A DNA stretch of 64,000 nt, taken from Staphylococcus xylosus NJ. GTDB taxonomy: Bacteria > Bacillota > Bacilli > Staphylococcales > Staphylococcaceae. The stretch covers positions 636,754 to 700,753 of the forward strand of contig NZ_ANMR01000043.1 in assembly GCF_000338275.1 (NCBI RefSeq), written 5' to 3'. A program made the translations under genes and the position numbers. The notes below the pieces were generated by a model. That model worked only from the letters and a program-made list of their open reading frames with translations. It made no database searches and was not told the origin of the DNA. Of the stretch, positions 9,205-18,741 are shown piece after piece (the stretch's first letter is position 1; each line of letters opens with the position of its first letter).

Positions 9205-9783
9205 ATGAATGAATGCGCATTTGGAACAAAAGATCCCCTTTACCTCCACTATCACGATGAGGAATGGGGACAACCTATTTATGATAGTTTGAAATTATTT
9301 AAATTAATTGCACTTGAATCACAACATGCGGGCCTTTCATGGTTAACTATTTTAAAGAAAAAAGAATCTTACGAACAAGCTTTTTATAATTTTGATCCAA
9401 TTAAAATTTCAAAAATGACAACTGAAGATGTTGATCGATTAATGACTTTTCCCAATATCGTGCATAATCGTAAAAAGATAGAAGCAATAATTAGTCAAGC
9501 ACAAGGTTATTTCAATATAGAAAAGGATTATGGAAGCTTTAGTGACTTTTTATGGTCTTTTGTAGATTATAAACCGATTGATTGCGCCTATGCTACACCA
9601 AGTGAACGCGTTACAGTAGATGACCGTGCTACAAAACTTTCAAAGCAACTTAAAAAATATGGTTTTAAATTTTTAGGTCCTGTTACTGTTTTTTCTTTTT
9701 TAGAAGCAGCTGGTTTGTATAATGCACATTTACAAACGTGCCCGAACAACCCCAATCATTATAAAGGCAAAGGTTTTGAGTAA
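9205..9783 (+). CDS. tag: DNA-3-methyladenine glycosylase I
   Basis: Tag removes 3-methyladenine from alkylated DNA, the first step of base excision repair. The protein shows the family signature at the N-terminus, CAFGTKDPLYLHYHDEEWG, with Cys4 and a conserved C-terminal cysteine and histidine (HLQTCPNNPNH) that form the zinc snap of Tag enzymes. The helical core contains ESQHAGLSWLTILKK. I start at 9205 (MNECAFGT; GGAGTG ahead) because a longer frame from 9166 begins inside the promoter -10 box. Length (192 aa) is normal. It is monocistronic, divergent from valS, with a terminator 70 bases on. Confidence 0.95.
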   Translation: MNECAFGTKDPLYLHYHDEEWGQPIYDSLKLFKLIALESQHAGLSWLTILKKKESYEQAFYNFDPIKISKMTTEDVDRLMTFPNIVHNRKKIEAIISQAQGYFNIEKDYGSFSDFLWSFVDYKPIDCAYATPSERVTVDDRATKLSKQLKKYGFKFLGPVTVFSFLEAAGLYNAHLQTCPNNPNHYKGKGFE

Positions 9784-9850
9784 TATTTAAATTTCAATCT
9801 TCCCACAGTGTTTGCCCTTTTCTCGAAAATCTGCCTTTTTTTGCCCTTAA

Positions 9851-9883
9851 AAATGCCCACCTATTCACTTAGGTGGGCTTTTG
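9851..9883 (+). terminator. Terminator of tag
   Basis: A 9-bp GC-rich stem (GCCCACCTA and its complement) with a 6-base loop is followed by TTTTG on the plus strand. The stretch between tag and this hairpin is otherwise empty. Confidence 0.75.
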
Positions 9884-9956
9884 CGTATTCGTATAGTTTA
9901 CTAACTTTACATGTACTAGTAACACACAATAATATATAGGCAATTACTGAAGTAAA

Positions 9957-10118
9957 TTAACCATCCTTAAATAACTGCTTTATTAAGAAACTAGCCAAAC
10001 ACAAAATTATAAATACTAAAACAATTGATAGTATATCGCTTGACGTATATTTGGGTATAATAATAGCACACAAATAGGTAATAACTATGATGTATAATAT
10101 AAATGCTAAAATTTTCAT
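9957..10118 (-). CDS. Small two-segment membrane protein (53 aa)
   Basis: This frame reads MKILAFILYIIVITYLCAII, then a short polar turn (PKYTSSDI), then a second hydrophobic segment and a basic tail (IKQLFKDG). It begins about 20 bases after the end of the decayed gene upstream, and GGTAGTG precedes the ATG at a usable distance. A longer unrelated frame overlaps it (9991-10173) but is low in sense and rich in Tyr/Ile codons from shifted reading, so I reject that one. The size, topology and position resemble immunity or helper proteins that follow secreted peptides, but that is inference. No family recognised. Confidence 0.5.
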   Translation of the reverse strand: MKILAFILYIIVITYLCAIIIPKYTSSDILSIVLVFIILCLASFLIKQLFKDG

Positions 10119-10138
10119 TATTTACACTACCGTTTTTA

Positions 10139-10737
10139 TTATTGAACAACAATCCTAGAGACAGAACCATCAACTTTATCTTTTACAATAATGCCGTTTT
10201 TATTTACAGCTTTGGAAGCATAGATACTAATAACAGAATGTGAAAAATTGGAAATCGCACCTGTTGCTGATACTGATATAACGGCTCCTAAGAAAGCCGC
10301 CGATTCGACTGTTCCAATTCGTAATAAATTAGTTGTTGCTGCAGGAGACAAATATAGATTCATTGTGCCATTTATTCCGTATGTAGCTTTAGTAACTCCG
10401 CTTTTTTAGCTGCTTCTGTGACCATTTTATTAGACGAAACTTTAGATTCTATTAAACCTTGCTTTACTAATTATTGATCAACTTCAGCATCAGATAGATA
10501 TGTTACTGATACTTCATTTTCAACTGTAACATGTTTTGCACCTTGAACACTTGGGTTAATTTGATTAACATTACTTTTTATGTTTTCTACTTCTTTAGAT
10601 GAAGCATCAGTATCAGTTTTAAATGTTTCTTCATCTGTTCAATACTTTTCCGCTATACTTTGGTCAATGCCTTCAGTCGCACCAGTAACAAAAGTTATTT
10701 TTCCTGATAATAAAAAAACACGTTGATTTTGCATCAT
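10139..10737 (-). pseudogene. Decayed chimeric gene: dehydrogenase-like start joined to an unknown protein
   Basis: Read from ATG at 10737 the minus strand gives LSGKITFVTGATEGIDQSI, the nucleotide-binding start of a short-chain dehydrogenase (T-G-x-x-x-G-I, its last glycine changed to Asp), then a TGA stop at 10641-10639. The frame continues past it with a different protein character (KEVENIKSNVNQINPSVQG), hits a second stop (TAA, 10473-10471), and shifts by one base near an A6 run about 10400. After the shift it reads on without break as GVTKATYGINGTMNLYLSP and a Gly/Ala/Ser-rich hydrophobic stretch, ending RIVVQ at 10139. Two stops plus a frameshift show decay. The C-terminal part resembles small secreted or membrane-active proteins; the true family is unknown to me. 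Confidence 0.65.
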
Positions 10738-10793
10738 AATATTACTTAATAATTCATATAAAAAGCTAATAGAATCAACTACTTAGTATATTT

Positions 10794-11642
10794 TTATGTG
10801 ATGTTATTAATAAACGTACTACCTAATACATCTCTTACATCATGTATAACTAAAAATGCTTTTTCATCTTCTTGGTAAACTAAATTTTTAATTTTAGTAA
10901 CTTGAGATTGATGAACTACTACATAAAGCATGCCTGTCTCATTTTTTGAATATCCCCCTTTGCTAGGCAATATTGTAGTTCCTCTTCCGGTGAAATTATT
11001 AATTTTATCTGCTATCATTTCATTTTTTTCAGAAATAATAGTTACTGCTTTTTTAGGATTAAAACCTTCAATGATAAAAGATGTTGCTCTTTCAGTAATA
11101 AATAACATAATAATCGTAAATAACACATTTCTTAAAGGTAGAACAATTAAAAATGATAAAACTATTAAACTGTCTAATAAAAATATAGATTTAGACGTTT
11201 TAAAACCAAAATATTTATTAAGTATTCTAGCGATAACAGCTGGTCCACCTACTGTACTTCCTGTAGACAATACTAATCCTACACTTATACCAATTATCGC
11301 TCCACCAAACACCGAATTAATTACAAAATCATCAATCCCTAAATTCACGCTTTTAGTCAACTCTAAAAACAATGACAACGCTGTATTAGATATGACTGTA
11401 TATATTGCTACTGTTTTACTTAAATATTTCCATCCAATAATAATAAGTACTATATTTATTATTAATGAAGTTAACGCTGGTGATAAACCCAGTGAATATT
11501 TCAAGGCTAAAGAAATACCAACAGTTCCTCCATCTCCTAAATTAGATCCTAGTAAAAACCCATTTACGCCAATAGCATTTATAAAAGTACCAACTAAACA
11601 TATAATAATGTTTTTATAATGATTTACTATCATTGCCTTCAT
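10794..11642 (-). CDS. YitT family membrane protein (DUF161/DUF2179)
   Basis: The 282-residue protein has five to six membrane segments in its first 190 residues, including the family-type stretch GFLLGSNLGDGGTVGISLAL, and a soluble C-terminal DUF2179 domain (about 200-280, with LYVVVHQSQVTKIKNL and LVIHDVRDVLG). Some Firmicute members have been called YitT or YpjC; substrates are not established, so I leave the role open. GAGGGATT precedes the ATG. It sits between the decayed gene and the ProP-like transporter, in the part of the window that differs from the S. aureus order I recall, and has no obvious operon partner. Confidence 0.8.
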   Translation of the reverse strand: MKAMIVNHYKNIIICLVGTFINAIGVNGFLLGSNLGDGGTVGISLALKYSLGLSPALTSLIINIVLIIIGWKYLSKTVAIYTVISNTALSLFLELTKSVNLGIDDFVINSVFGGAIIGISVGLVLSTGSTVGGPAVIARILNKYFGFKTSKSIFLLDSLIVLSFLIVLPLRNVLFTIIMLFITERATSFIIEGFNPKKAVTIISEKNEMIADKINNFTGRGTTILPSKGGYSKNETGMLYVVVHQSQVTKIKNLVYQEDEKAFLVIHDVRDVLGSTFINNIT

Positions 11643-11733
11643 AAGTAATCCCTCTTTTTTAATAATTTATACGTAATCTCATATTCAAATACTTAAAGGA
11701 TATATTTTATATATTCTTTTTTATGTAAAACTA

Positions 11734-11756
11734 GCTCAACAAATTGAAAATTGAGC
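11734..11756. repeat. Short inverted repeat upstream of the YitT gene
   Basis: GCTCAA and TTGAGC flank an 11-base AT-rich loop. The sequence echoes the GCTCAA core of the 18-bp repeat at 3684. It may be regulatory or chance. Confidence 0.3.
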
Positions 11757-11836
11757 ATTGTAGAAGTAATAGGTTACATACAGTTATATACCGGCCATAG
11801 AATAAATATAGCCAATCTTAGTATGTTTTTTACTTC

Positions 11837-11902
11837 AAAAAAATACTTTTCAATAGCTCTCATTTGGTAGGATTAAATGAGAACATTGAAAAGTACATTT
11901 TT
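11837..11902 (-). terminator. Terminator of the ProP-like transporter
   Basis: A long imperfect stem (GTACTTTTCAATGTTCTCATTT with its partner) and a 9-base loop end in a run of seven T on the minus strand, just downstream of the transporter gene. Confidence 0.8.
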
Positions 11903-11915
11903 TATAACGAATAAG

Positions 11916-13319
11916 TTATTTATCTTGTTGGCTTTCTGAATACCACCATAATGAATCTTTAGGATTTTCAACAGCCACTTTAAATTCTTTTTCATTTGAA
12001 ACAGTTGGATAAGAACCTTTTAATGATTGTTTTGAAGTATCTTTAAATAAAAATACTACAACTATAAGTCCAATTATACTAACAAATAACCAATAAAAGC
12101 CAGGCGCTAGATTGTTTCCAGTTTCATGTACTAACCAAGTAGCTACTAAAGGCGTAGTTCCACCGAACACGGATACAGCAATGTTAAATGTCCAAGATAA
12201 CGTTCTATAACGAACGTTGGTAAAGAATAATGTTGGTAACGTACCCGGCATTGTACCTTCATATACAGATAACACGATGCCGATCATTAATAAGCCCATA
12301 AATAAGAAGGCTAAATTACCATTATTTAAAAACTGGAATGAGATTAATGAAAATACAATTCCTAATGTTAAACCTATACTGATAATTTTTTTATTACCAA
12401 CTTTATCGCCTAATCGACCGAACATTATTGCAAATGGTAACATGATTATGAGTACCACTGCTGTAATTGGTGTGCTAATCGTATCTTTGATGCCTACATT
12501 TTCATCCAAATAAGAAGGCATATAACCTAACAATAAATAGTTTGTAATATTAAAGAAAGCAACAAAAACAATGCATAACAAAATATCACGTTTATTATCT
12601 TTAATTATTTGTAAAATATTTTGTGTTTCTTCTTTACTGTCAGCTAAATCATTTTCAAAAATAGGTGATTCCTCTAAATGTGTTCTCAAATACAAGCCAA
12701 ATAGTCCAATAGGAATACTAATGAAGAAAGGTATTCTCCATCCCCAACTTTCCATGCTACTGCTTGGTATTAACCAAAACATTATTGTCACTAATATTGA
12801 AGCAAGTATGTAGCCAGATAACGTACCTAACTCTAGTCCACTCCCTAATCTAATACGCTTATTATCAGGTGAAGATTCAGCAATATATACCATTGCACCA
12901 GCATATTCTCCACCAACAGAAAAACCTTGTAATATGCGAGCTAACAACAATATTATTGGCGCCCATATACCAATTTGATCATATGTAGGTAGAATACCTA
13001 TTAAAAATGTCGAGAATGCCATTAATATAATCGTAGTTGTTAAAACGATTTTTCTTCCATATTTATCACCAATTTTACCAAAAAATATACCTCCGACTGG
13101 TCTAAGTAAAAAAGCAATAGCAAAAGTCGCAAATGTAAAAATCAATTTTATTTCATCATTATCAACTTGACTAAAGAAATTTTTACTTATAATCACTGCT
13201 AAATATGAATATAATGCAAAATCAAACCATTCCATAGCATTACCAATGCCAGTAGCAAATACGCTTTTTTTCGCTTGGTTAATGTCTACAGTATTAATTT
13301 TCCTTTTATTAAATTTCAT
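11916..13319 (-). CDS. MFS transporter, proline/betaine (ProP) type
   Basis: This 467-residue major facilitator protein has 12 predicted membrane segments. It carries the metabolite:H+ symporter signatures GIGNAMEWFDFALYSYLAV near residue 25, the loop GKIGDKYGRK between segments 2 and 3, and ARILQGFSVGGEYAGAM. The C-terminal tail KGSYPTVSNEKEF and LWWYSE closely resembles staphylococcal ProP. Likely substrates are proline, glycine betaine or a related organic acid, driven by protons; the subfamily also contains citrate and shikimate carriers. AAAGGAGTG precedes the ATG at 13319; a frame 14 codons longer lacks a site and is rejected. It looks like a paralogue inserted between tag and hemL. Confidence 0.82.
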   Translation of the reverse strand: MKFNKRKINTVDINQAKKSVFATGIGNAMEWFDFALYSYLAVIISKNFFSQVDNDEIKLIFTFATFAIAFLLRPVGGIFFGKIGDKYGRKIVLTTTIILMAFSTFLIGILPTYDQIGIWAPIILLLARILQGFSVGGEYAGAMVYIAESSPDNKRIRLGSGLELGTLSGYILASILVTIMFWLIPSSSMESWGWRIPFFISIPIGLFGLYLRTHLEESPIFENDLADSKEETQNILQIIKDNKRDILLCIVFVAFFNITNYLLLGYMPSYLDENVGIKDTISTPITAVVLIIMLPFAIMFGRLGDKVGNKKIISIGLTLGIVFSLISFQFLNNGNLAFLFMGLLMIGIVLSVYEGTMPGTLPTLFFTNVRYRTLSWTFNIAVSVFGGTTPLVATWLVHETGNNLAPGFYWLFVSIIGLIVVVFLFKDTSKQSLKGSYPTVSNEKEFKVAVENPKDSLWWYSESQQDK

Positions 13320-13628
13320 GATACATACACTCCTTTTACTCACAATAAGACATTTTAGCACGTTTTAATTGCACGTCAATAAGCCAAATGATCCAAAAAG
13401 AAAATGTATTCGCTTACTCCTTAGAGCAATAATGTAAAGAATGTTTTAAAAATTTTTAACAAATTTTTAATTATAAATTTAAAATTACACATAAACACAC
13501 AAATTATCATTATGTATTTTTATAAAAAAAATTAGCACTTCCATATTTAGAAGTACTAATTAAAAATTTTTATTTATTATTAAAGTGGAATATCCTAAAA
13601 GTTAGAAATATAAATAAAGACTTTAGTT
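13320..13628. other. Intergenic region with one terminator
   Basis: It contains the promoter region of the ProP-like gene and the terminator at 13522-13561. The rest is AT-rich, without a gene or known motif. Confidence 0.5.
13522..13561 (-). terminator. Terminator of the AbrB-family gene
   Basis: A 12-bp stem with one G-U type mismatch (AATTAGTACTTC) and an 8-base loop is followed by eight T on the minus strand. Confidence 0.75.
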
Positions 13629-14699
13629 TTAAGAATGTGATTTATTTCTAAACTTTAGGAAATAACTTAATAATGGTGCAATTAGAAATAGTATAAAGAA
13701 TATTCTAAAGATGTGATAACTTGAAATCAATGCTACATCTGCACCAGTTTCAATTGCAACTAATACGATTTGACTCATACCACCTGGCGCAGCACCTAAA
13801 AACAATTCATTAACAGAATGGTCGGAAACCATTGCAATAAATAGCACCATTACAAAAGTTAATAATATTAATAGTATATTTTGAAATGCAATTGCTACAG
13901 CGATTCTACCTTTCATTTGGTCTAATAATTTAGCAATTTGTATACCTATACGTATCATATAAATAACTTGTGCTGCAGCAATAATATAATTGTCTAAGGT
14001 AAATGTAACACCAGTTAATAAATTCCAACATATAAGTACTAATATCGGTGCAAGTAATTGTCTGGTCGGAAAATTAATTTTCCCCATAATGACATATACT
14101 AAAAATACTGCAAGTGCTAATAAAAGTATATTTGGAATAGTCAATGCTTCGGTTAGTGTATTGACCATACTACCCCCTGACGAATGACTACCAACACTGT
14201 CTTGAAAGAAATACGAAATAAATGGCACAAGAATAACAACAAATATAATTCTTGATGTTTGTGTTAAACTGACGACCATAATATTCGCTTTCTTATTTTC
14301 CTCTGCCATTATAAGCATTTGACTTAACGCGCCTGGAATCACACTTAATATTGCAGTTTCAGTATTTACCTTAGCAATTTTTTTAAAGAAAAAGGCTATT
14401 ATTAATGCAAGTCCTAATAGCATAACTGTGATTAATATAATAGTCAGCCAATCATCTTTGATATCAAAGATTACATTTTCGGTAAAAGTTGATCCTATTT
14501 GGACACCTAATAATACCAATCCAATTTGACTTAGCCAAAACGGCCATTCAACTTCCATGTGAAAGCATCTAACACAAATGACACTTGCAATTATAGGTCC
14601 AAACATAAATGGTAATAGTATATTTGCTGCATTTAAGATTAGACTTAATAAAATAGCTAGCAATAAAACGATGATATTATTTCTTAATTGTTTACTCAT
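13629..14699 (-). CDS. AbrB family transporter-like membrane protein
   Basis: The 356-residue membrane protein has about nine to ten segments and an internal duplication typical of the AbrB/ammonia monooxygenase-like family: AILSVIPGALSQMLIMAEE in the first half and LFLGAAPGGMSQIVLVAIE in the second, each with a PGxxSQ core. The family is not related in function to the AbrB transcription factor; substrates are unknown. I start at 14699 (MSKQLRNN), where GTGAGAAC lies just upstream; a frame 16 codons longer has no binding site and a charged unfamiliar leader. It lies between the hem operon terminator and its own terminator, so it is monocistronic. An orthologue stands at the same place in S. 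aureus by memory. Confidence 0.78.
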   Translation of the reverse strand: MSKQLRNNIIVLLLAILLSLILNAANILLPFMFGPIIASVICVRCFHMEVEWPFWLSQIGLVLLGVQIGSTFTENVIFDIKDDWLTIILITVMLLGLALIIAFFFKKIAKVNTETAILSVIPGALSQMLIMAEENKKANIMVVSLTQTSRIIFVVILVPFISYFFQDSVGSHSSGGSMVNTLTEALTIPNILLLALAVFLVYVIMGKINFPTRQLLAPILVLICWNLLTGVTFTLDNYIIAAAQVIYMIRIGIQIAKLLDQMKGRIAVAIAFQNILLILLTFVMVLFIAMVSDHSVNELFLGAAPGGMSQIVLVAIETGADVALISSYHIFRIFFILFLIAPLLSYFLKFRNKSHS

Positions 14700-14748
14700 G
14701 TTCTCACAACTTTCGTAGTTATCGTCATACTTAACTGAGCTATCCATA

Positions 14749-14780
14749 TTAAAACCCGATCAACGCATTGGTTGTTCGGG
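14749..14780 (-). terminator. Terminator of the hem operon
   Basis: The 10-bp stem CCCGAACAAC / GTTGATCGGG with a 6-base loop is followed by TTTTAAT on the minus strand, directly after hemL. Confidence 0.8.
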
Positions 14781-14793
14781 CATAATTTAAACT

Positions 14794-16077
14794 TTATACA
14801 ATTCGACTTAGAGCAGTATCGAACGCTTCTATAGTTTGTTTAATATCTTCTTCGGTGTGCGCGGTTGAAAGAAATGTACCTTCAAATTGTGATGGTGGTA
14901 AAAATACTCCCTCATTTGCCATTTCTCTGTACATTTGACTAAACATTTCTAAATCACTATTGTTTGCTTCTTCAAAGTTTGTAACAGGCCCTTCATTCAA
15001 GAAATATCCTATCATAGAACCTGCTCGATTTACAGTGATTGGCACATTATGTTTTGCAAACACTGTTTTTAATCCTGCTTCTAATTGATCGCCTAATTTA
15101 TTAAAATAATCATATGTTTCTGGTTTAAGTTGTACAAGAGTCTCATACCCACTAGTCATAGCTAAAGGATTACCTGATAAAGTACCAGCTTGATAGATAT
15201 CACCTGCTGGGGCAATATGGTCCATGATTTCTTTTTTGCCGCCAAAGGCACCTACTGGTAGACCTCCTCCAATTACTTTGCCTAAACAAGTTAAGTCTGG
15301 GGTCACATTAAAGTACCCTTGCGCACAATTATATCCTACTCTAAAGCCTGTCATAACTTCATCAAAAATTAATAATGAACCATATTCAGTTGTAATATCT
15401 CTTAGTCCTTGTAAAAAGCCTTCAATCGGTGGAACGACACCCATGTTACCAGCAACGGGTTCTACAATAACGCCTGCAATGTCGTCACCAAATTCTTCAA
15501 ATGCAACTTTAATTGCCTCTAAATCATTATAAGGCACTGTAATTGTATTTTTAGCGATCCCTTCAGGCACGCCTGGAGAATCTGGTAATCCTAAAGTCGC
15601 AACGCCGGAACCAGCTTTAATTAGTAAAGAGTCACTATGACCATGATAACAACCAATAAATTTAATGATTTTATTTTTTCCAGTATAACCACGCGCTAAA
15701 CGCAAAGTATCTAGTGTCGCTTCTGTACCAGATGATACCATACGTACCTTCTCAATAGATGGTACTCGATCTATAACAAGTTCTGCTAATTTATTCTCTT
15801 GTGTTGTTGAAGCACCAAAACTTGTACCCTTATCTACCGCCTCATGAATCTTATCAATAACTTGCTTGTTTTTATGACCTAAAATTAACGGTCCCCAACT
15901 TAGTACATAATCAATATAAGCATTGCCGTCAATATCATATATCCTTGAACCTTCACCATGATCCATAAAAATTGCTGGTGTATCTACAGATTTAAATGCT
16001 CTAACTGGACTATTTACACCACCAGGCATTAAATGTTCTGCTGCTTCCATTGCTTTTTCAGAATTACTGTAACGCAT
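14794..16077 (-). CDS. hemL: Glutamate-1-semialdehyde 2,1-aminomutase
   Basis: HemL converts glutamate-1-semialdehyde to 5-aminolevulinate, using pyridoxal phosphate. The protein shows [16 protein letters not shown] near residue 20, the gating segment [16 protein letters not shown], and the Schiff-base lysine in [18 protein letters not shown] start at 16077 ([10 protein letters not shown]): AGGAGG is spaced nine bases from it, whereas a nine-codon longer frame begins inside the hemB stop region. Length is 427 aa, normal. It is the last gene of hemAXCDBL, 13 bases after hemB, with a terminator behind it. A second HemL-type paralogue is common in staphylococci but would lie elsewhere. Confidence 0.96.
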   Translation of the reverse strand: MRYSNSEKAMEAAEHLMPGGVNSPVRAFKSVDTPAIFMDHGEGSRIYDIDGNAYIDYVLSWGPLILGHKNKQVIDKIHEAVDKGTSFGASTTQENKLAELVIDRVPSIEKVRMVSSGTEATLDTLRLARGYTGKNKIIKFIGCYHGHSDSLLIKAGSGVATLGLPDSPGVPEGIAKNTITVPYNDLEAIKVAFEEFGDDIAGVIVEPVAGNMGVVPPIEGFLQGLRDITTEYGSLLIFDEVMTGFRVGYNCAQGYFNVTPDLTCLGKVIGGGLPVGAFGGKKEIMDHIAPAGDIYQAGTLSGNPLAMTSGYETLVQLKPETYDYFNKLGDQLEAGLKTVFAKHNVPITVNRAGSMIGYFLNEGPVTNFEEANNSDLEMFSQMYREMANEGVFLPPSQFEGTFLSTAHTEEDIKQTIEAFDTALSRIV

Positions 16078-16090
16078 TGTATCCATCCTC

Positions 16091-17071
16091 CTATTGTTCT
16101 TCATCTAAATATCGACAAATGTCTTTTGAAAAATAAGTGATAATCATATCTGCACCTGCACGTTTCATAGAAATCATTTGTTCCATAACCACTGCTTTTT
16201 CATCTATCCATCCATTAATTGATGCAGCTTTGGTCATACTATATTCGCCACTTACATTATATGCAACGACAGGTACATTTGTTGTATTTCTGACGTCTCT
16301 AATAATATCTAAAAAGCTTAATGCAGGTTTAACTATCATCATATCTGCACCTTCATTTAAGTCACTATCTAATTCTCTTAAAGCTTCTCTACGATTTGCT
16401 GGATCCATTTGGTATGTTTTACGATCACCAAATTGTGGTGCAGATTCAGCAGCATCACGGAATGGCCCGAAGAAACTTGATGAATATTTAATCCCATAAC
16501 TCATAATAGGTATATTATGATAACCTGCTTGATCTAAGCCTTCACGAATCTCTGCTACAAAGCCATCCATCATATTACTTGGAGCAATGATATCAGCTCC
16601 TGCTTCAACTTGAGAGATTGCAGTTTTTACTAGTAATGGTAATGATTTATCATTGTCGACATCTTTCGTTTCTTCATTAATCACTCCACAGTGTCCATGG
16701 TCTGTATATTCGCATAGACATGTATCTGCTACAATTAGTAAATCACTATACATTGATTTTGCTTTTCTAGTGGCTTCTTGTATGATACCGTTATGATCAT
16801 AAGCGCCTGTACCTACAGCATCTTTTTCATTTGGTACACCAAAAAACATAATACCTCTAATACCTAAATCATAAGCTTCTTTAATTTCCTCACCAAGTAA
16901 ATTTAAACTTATTTGATATATACCTGGCATTGATTTGATTTCTTCTTTAACATTATCACGCTCTACAACAAAAATAGGATAAATTAAATCTTCTTTTCTT
17001 ATATGTGTTTCACGTACCATACTTCTCATTGATTTACTACTACGTAATCTTCTGTGTCTATCAAATTGCAT
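16091..17071 (-). CDS. hemB: Delta-aminolevulinic acid dehydratase (porphobilinogen synthase)
   Basis: HemB joins two 5-aminolevulinate molecules into porphobilinogen. The zinc site [14 protein letters not shown] has its three cysteines, and the two catalytic lysines are visible in [17 protein letters not shown] and [11 protein letters not shown]. Length (326 aa) is typical. Its ATG overlaps the end of hemD by 11 bases, so the two are probably translationally coupled; the binding site is weak, which fits coupling. Confidence 0.96.
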   Translation of the reverse strand: MQFDRHRRLRSSKSMRSMVRETHIRKEDLIYPIFVVERDNVKEEIKSMPGIYQISLNLLGEEIKEAYDLGIRGIMFFGVPNEKDAVGTGAYDHNGIIQEATRKAKSMYSDLLIVADTCLCEYTDHGHCGVINEETKDVDNDKSLPLLVKTAISQVEAGADIIAPSNMMDGFVAEIREGLDQAGYHNIPIMSYGIKYSSSFFGPFRDAAESAPQFGDRKTYQMDPANRREALRELDSDLNEGADMMIVKPALSFLDIIRDVRNTTNVPVVAYNVSGEYSMTKAASINGWIDEKAVVMEQMISMKRAGADMIITYFSKDICRYLDEEQ

Positions 17072-17747
17072 TTGTTTCCCAACTTTCTATTATTTTGCTA
17101 ACTAATGATTCTAGCGTTTGAATTTCTGATACCGTGCCTTTAGCATGATATTGATGTAATGTTTCCAATGTTTGTAGACCAATTACAAAATAATGGTCAA
17201 AGTTCACTGTCATTTCATGATTAAAATAATAACGTACAGCTGATGAGCTTGCGAAAGCTACAGCATCTATTTCACCTTTTTTAATCATCGTTTTAACATC
17301 ATTGATATTATCAGTATGTGGAACTGGTTTATACAAGTCAATTTTCTGAACTATATAATTTTGATTATATAGTTCATCTTGTAATAAGGGCCTTGCCGCA
17401 TTACTGGAAGGCAACAATATTCTACTACCTTCTTCAGCACAAAACGACTCAAGAAATCCCTCTTGAGAATAGTCTTTTGGGCAGAAAGATACCTCCAATC
17501 CCAATGACTTACAGTAGTTCGCAGTTTTCTCACCAATAACTGCTATCTTACCCACATTAACATGTTTTAGATATGGTTGAAAAAACTTCACCGCATTTTT
17601 GGACGAAAAAATAAGCCAGTCATAGTTCACATTCAATAAATTTAAGTCGAATGATAATGCCTCTACACGGATAAATGGTCTGTGTATGATACATGCATCA
17701 TTTCTTTTAAATTCACTGGTTTGTGTCATAACTATAACTGGTCTCAT
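17061..17747 (-). CDS. hemD: Uroporphyrinogen-III synthase
   Basis: HemD closes hydroxymethylbilane to uroporphyrinogen III with inversion of ring D. The sequence is weakly conserved, as usual for the family; supporting stretches are [27 protein letters not shown] and [15 protein letters not shown]. Position between hemC and hemB settles the call. A longer frame starts at a GTG (17756) that is part of the ribosome binding site GAGGTG, so I use the ATG giving [13 protein letters not shown], which matches the S. aureus start I recall. Length is 228 aa. Confidence 0.92.
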   Translation of the reverse strand: MRPVIVMTQTSEFKRNDACIIHRPFIRVEALSFDLNLLNVNYDWLIFSSKNAVKFFQPYLKHVNVGKIAVIGEKTANYCKSLGLEVSFCPKDYSQEGFLESFCAEEGSRILLPSSNAARPLLQDELYNQNYIVQKIDLYKPVPHTDNINDVKTMIKKGEIDAVAFASSSAVRYYFNHEMTVNFDHYFVIGLQTLETLHQYHAKGTVSEIQTLESLVSKIIESWETNAI

Positions 17748-17765
17748 CATTTTCACCTCGAAGGA

Positions 17766-18692
17766 TTATTGTTCTTCGTTTAGTGCTTTAATTATTTCGT
17801 AAGCGCCTTGCGCATTTAATACTTCAGTAACTTTTTCCCCGAGTTCAACTGGGTTTGTACCACGCTCTGTGTGTTCATAACGTTCTTTGCCATCAGGCGA
17901 CATAATTAATCCAGTGAACTCAATTGTACCATCACTTTCTTTAGTTGCATAGCCACCTATAGGCACTTGGCAACTACCATTCATACGAGTTAAAAATGTT
18001 CTTTCAGCAGTCACACATGAAGCTACATCATCGTTGTGAACTTTGCTTAATAAATCTAGTAACTCTTTGTCATCTGAACGACACTCAATACCTAAGGCAC
18101 CTTGTCCAATTGCAGGGATTAATGTTTCTTTATCTAAGTAAGTCGTGACGATATCATCAGACCATCCCATACGTTTAAGACCAGCAGCAGCAAGAATAAT
18201 AGCATCATAATCTTCAGTTTCCAATTTACTTAATCGCGTATCAATGTTACCTCGAATCCATTTTATTTGTAAATTCGGGTATTTTGCCAAAATTTGTGCG
18301 CCGCGGCGCAACGAACTAGTACCTACAATACTATTATCTGGAAGTTCATCCAATTTAATGTGATTTTTAGCTATATAGGCGTCATATGGATTTTCACGAT
18401 CTGGTATACAACCTAATGTTAAACCTTCAGGTATAACGCTTGGTACATCTTTTAAAGAATGAATCGCCATATCTATTGAATGGTCGAATAATTCGTTTTG
18501 TATTTCTTTAACAAATAATCCTTTGCCGCCAACTTTTGATAGCTGTTTATCTATTATTCGATCACCTTTTGTTACTATTTCTTTAATCTCAATATCTAAC
18601 TCAGGCTCTATTGCTTTTAATTTATCTATAAACTGTTGGCTTTGTGTCATAGCTAATTTACTTCTTCTTGAACCAACGACTAACTTACGCAT
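17766..18692 (-). CDS. hemC: Porphobilinogen deaminase (hydroxymethylbilane synthase)
   Basis: HemC polymerises four porphobilinogen units. Starting at [14 protein letters not shown] the cofactor-binding cysteine is C241 in [12 protein letters not shown], and the catalytic aspartate lies in HSLKDVP (D82). [11 protein letters not shown] and IRGNIDTRL form the substrate-binding arginine cluster. Length is 308 aa. Two adjacent ATG codons (18695 and 18692) follow AGGAGGTTGCGC; I chose the second by similarity. A longer frame up to 18728 starts upstream of the binding site and is rejected. Confidence 0.96.
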   Translation of the reverse strand: MRKLVVGSRRSKLAMTQSQQFIDKLKAIEPELDIEIKEIVTKGDRIIDKQLSKVGGKGLFVKEIQNELFDHSIDMAIHSLKDVPSVIPEGLTLGCIPDRENPYDAYIAKNHIKLDELPDNSIVGTSSLRRGAQILAKYPNLQIKWIRGNIDTRLSKLETEDYDAIILAAAGLKRMGWSDDIVTTYLDKETLIPAIGQGALGIECRSDDKELLDLLSKVHNDDVASCVTAERTFLTRMNGSCQVPIGGYATKESDGTIEFTGLIMSPDGKERYEHTERGTNPVELGEKVTEVLNAQGAYEIIKALNEEQ

Positions 18693-18741
18693 CATGCGCA
18701 ACCTCCTAAAAATACAACTATTTATCATTTAATTTTTATAA

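Noticed and set aside
9991..10173. 60-codon open frame on the minus strand
   Set aside because: It overlaps the more convincing 53-aa frame at 9957-10118 and the end of the decayed gene, has no binding site and an implausible composition.
10930..11619. 229-codon plus-strand frame opposite the YitT gene
   Set aside because: It is the complement of a membrane-protein gene, rich in Ile, Pro and Thr from reversed codons, with no binding site.
13320..13628. Possible hidden small gene between the two transporters
   Set aside because: No frame above 30 codons with a binding site; only a terminator was found.
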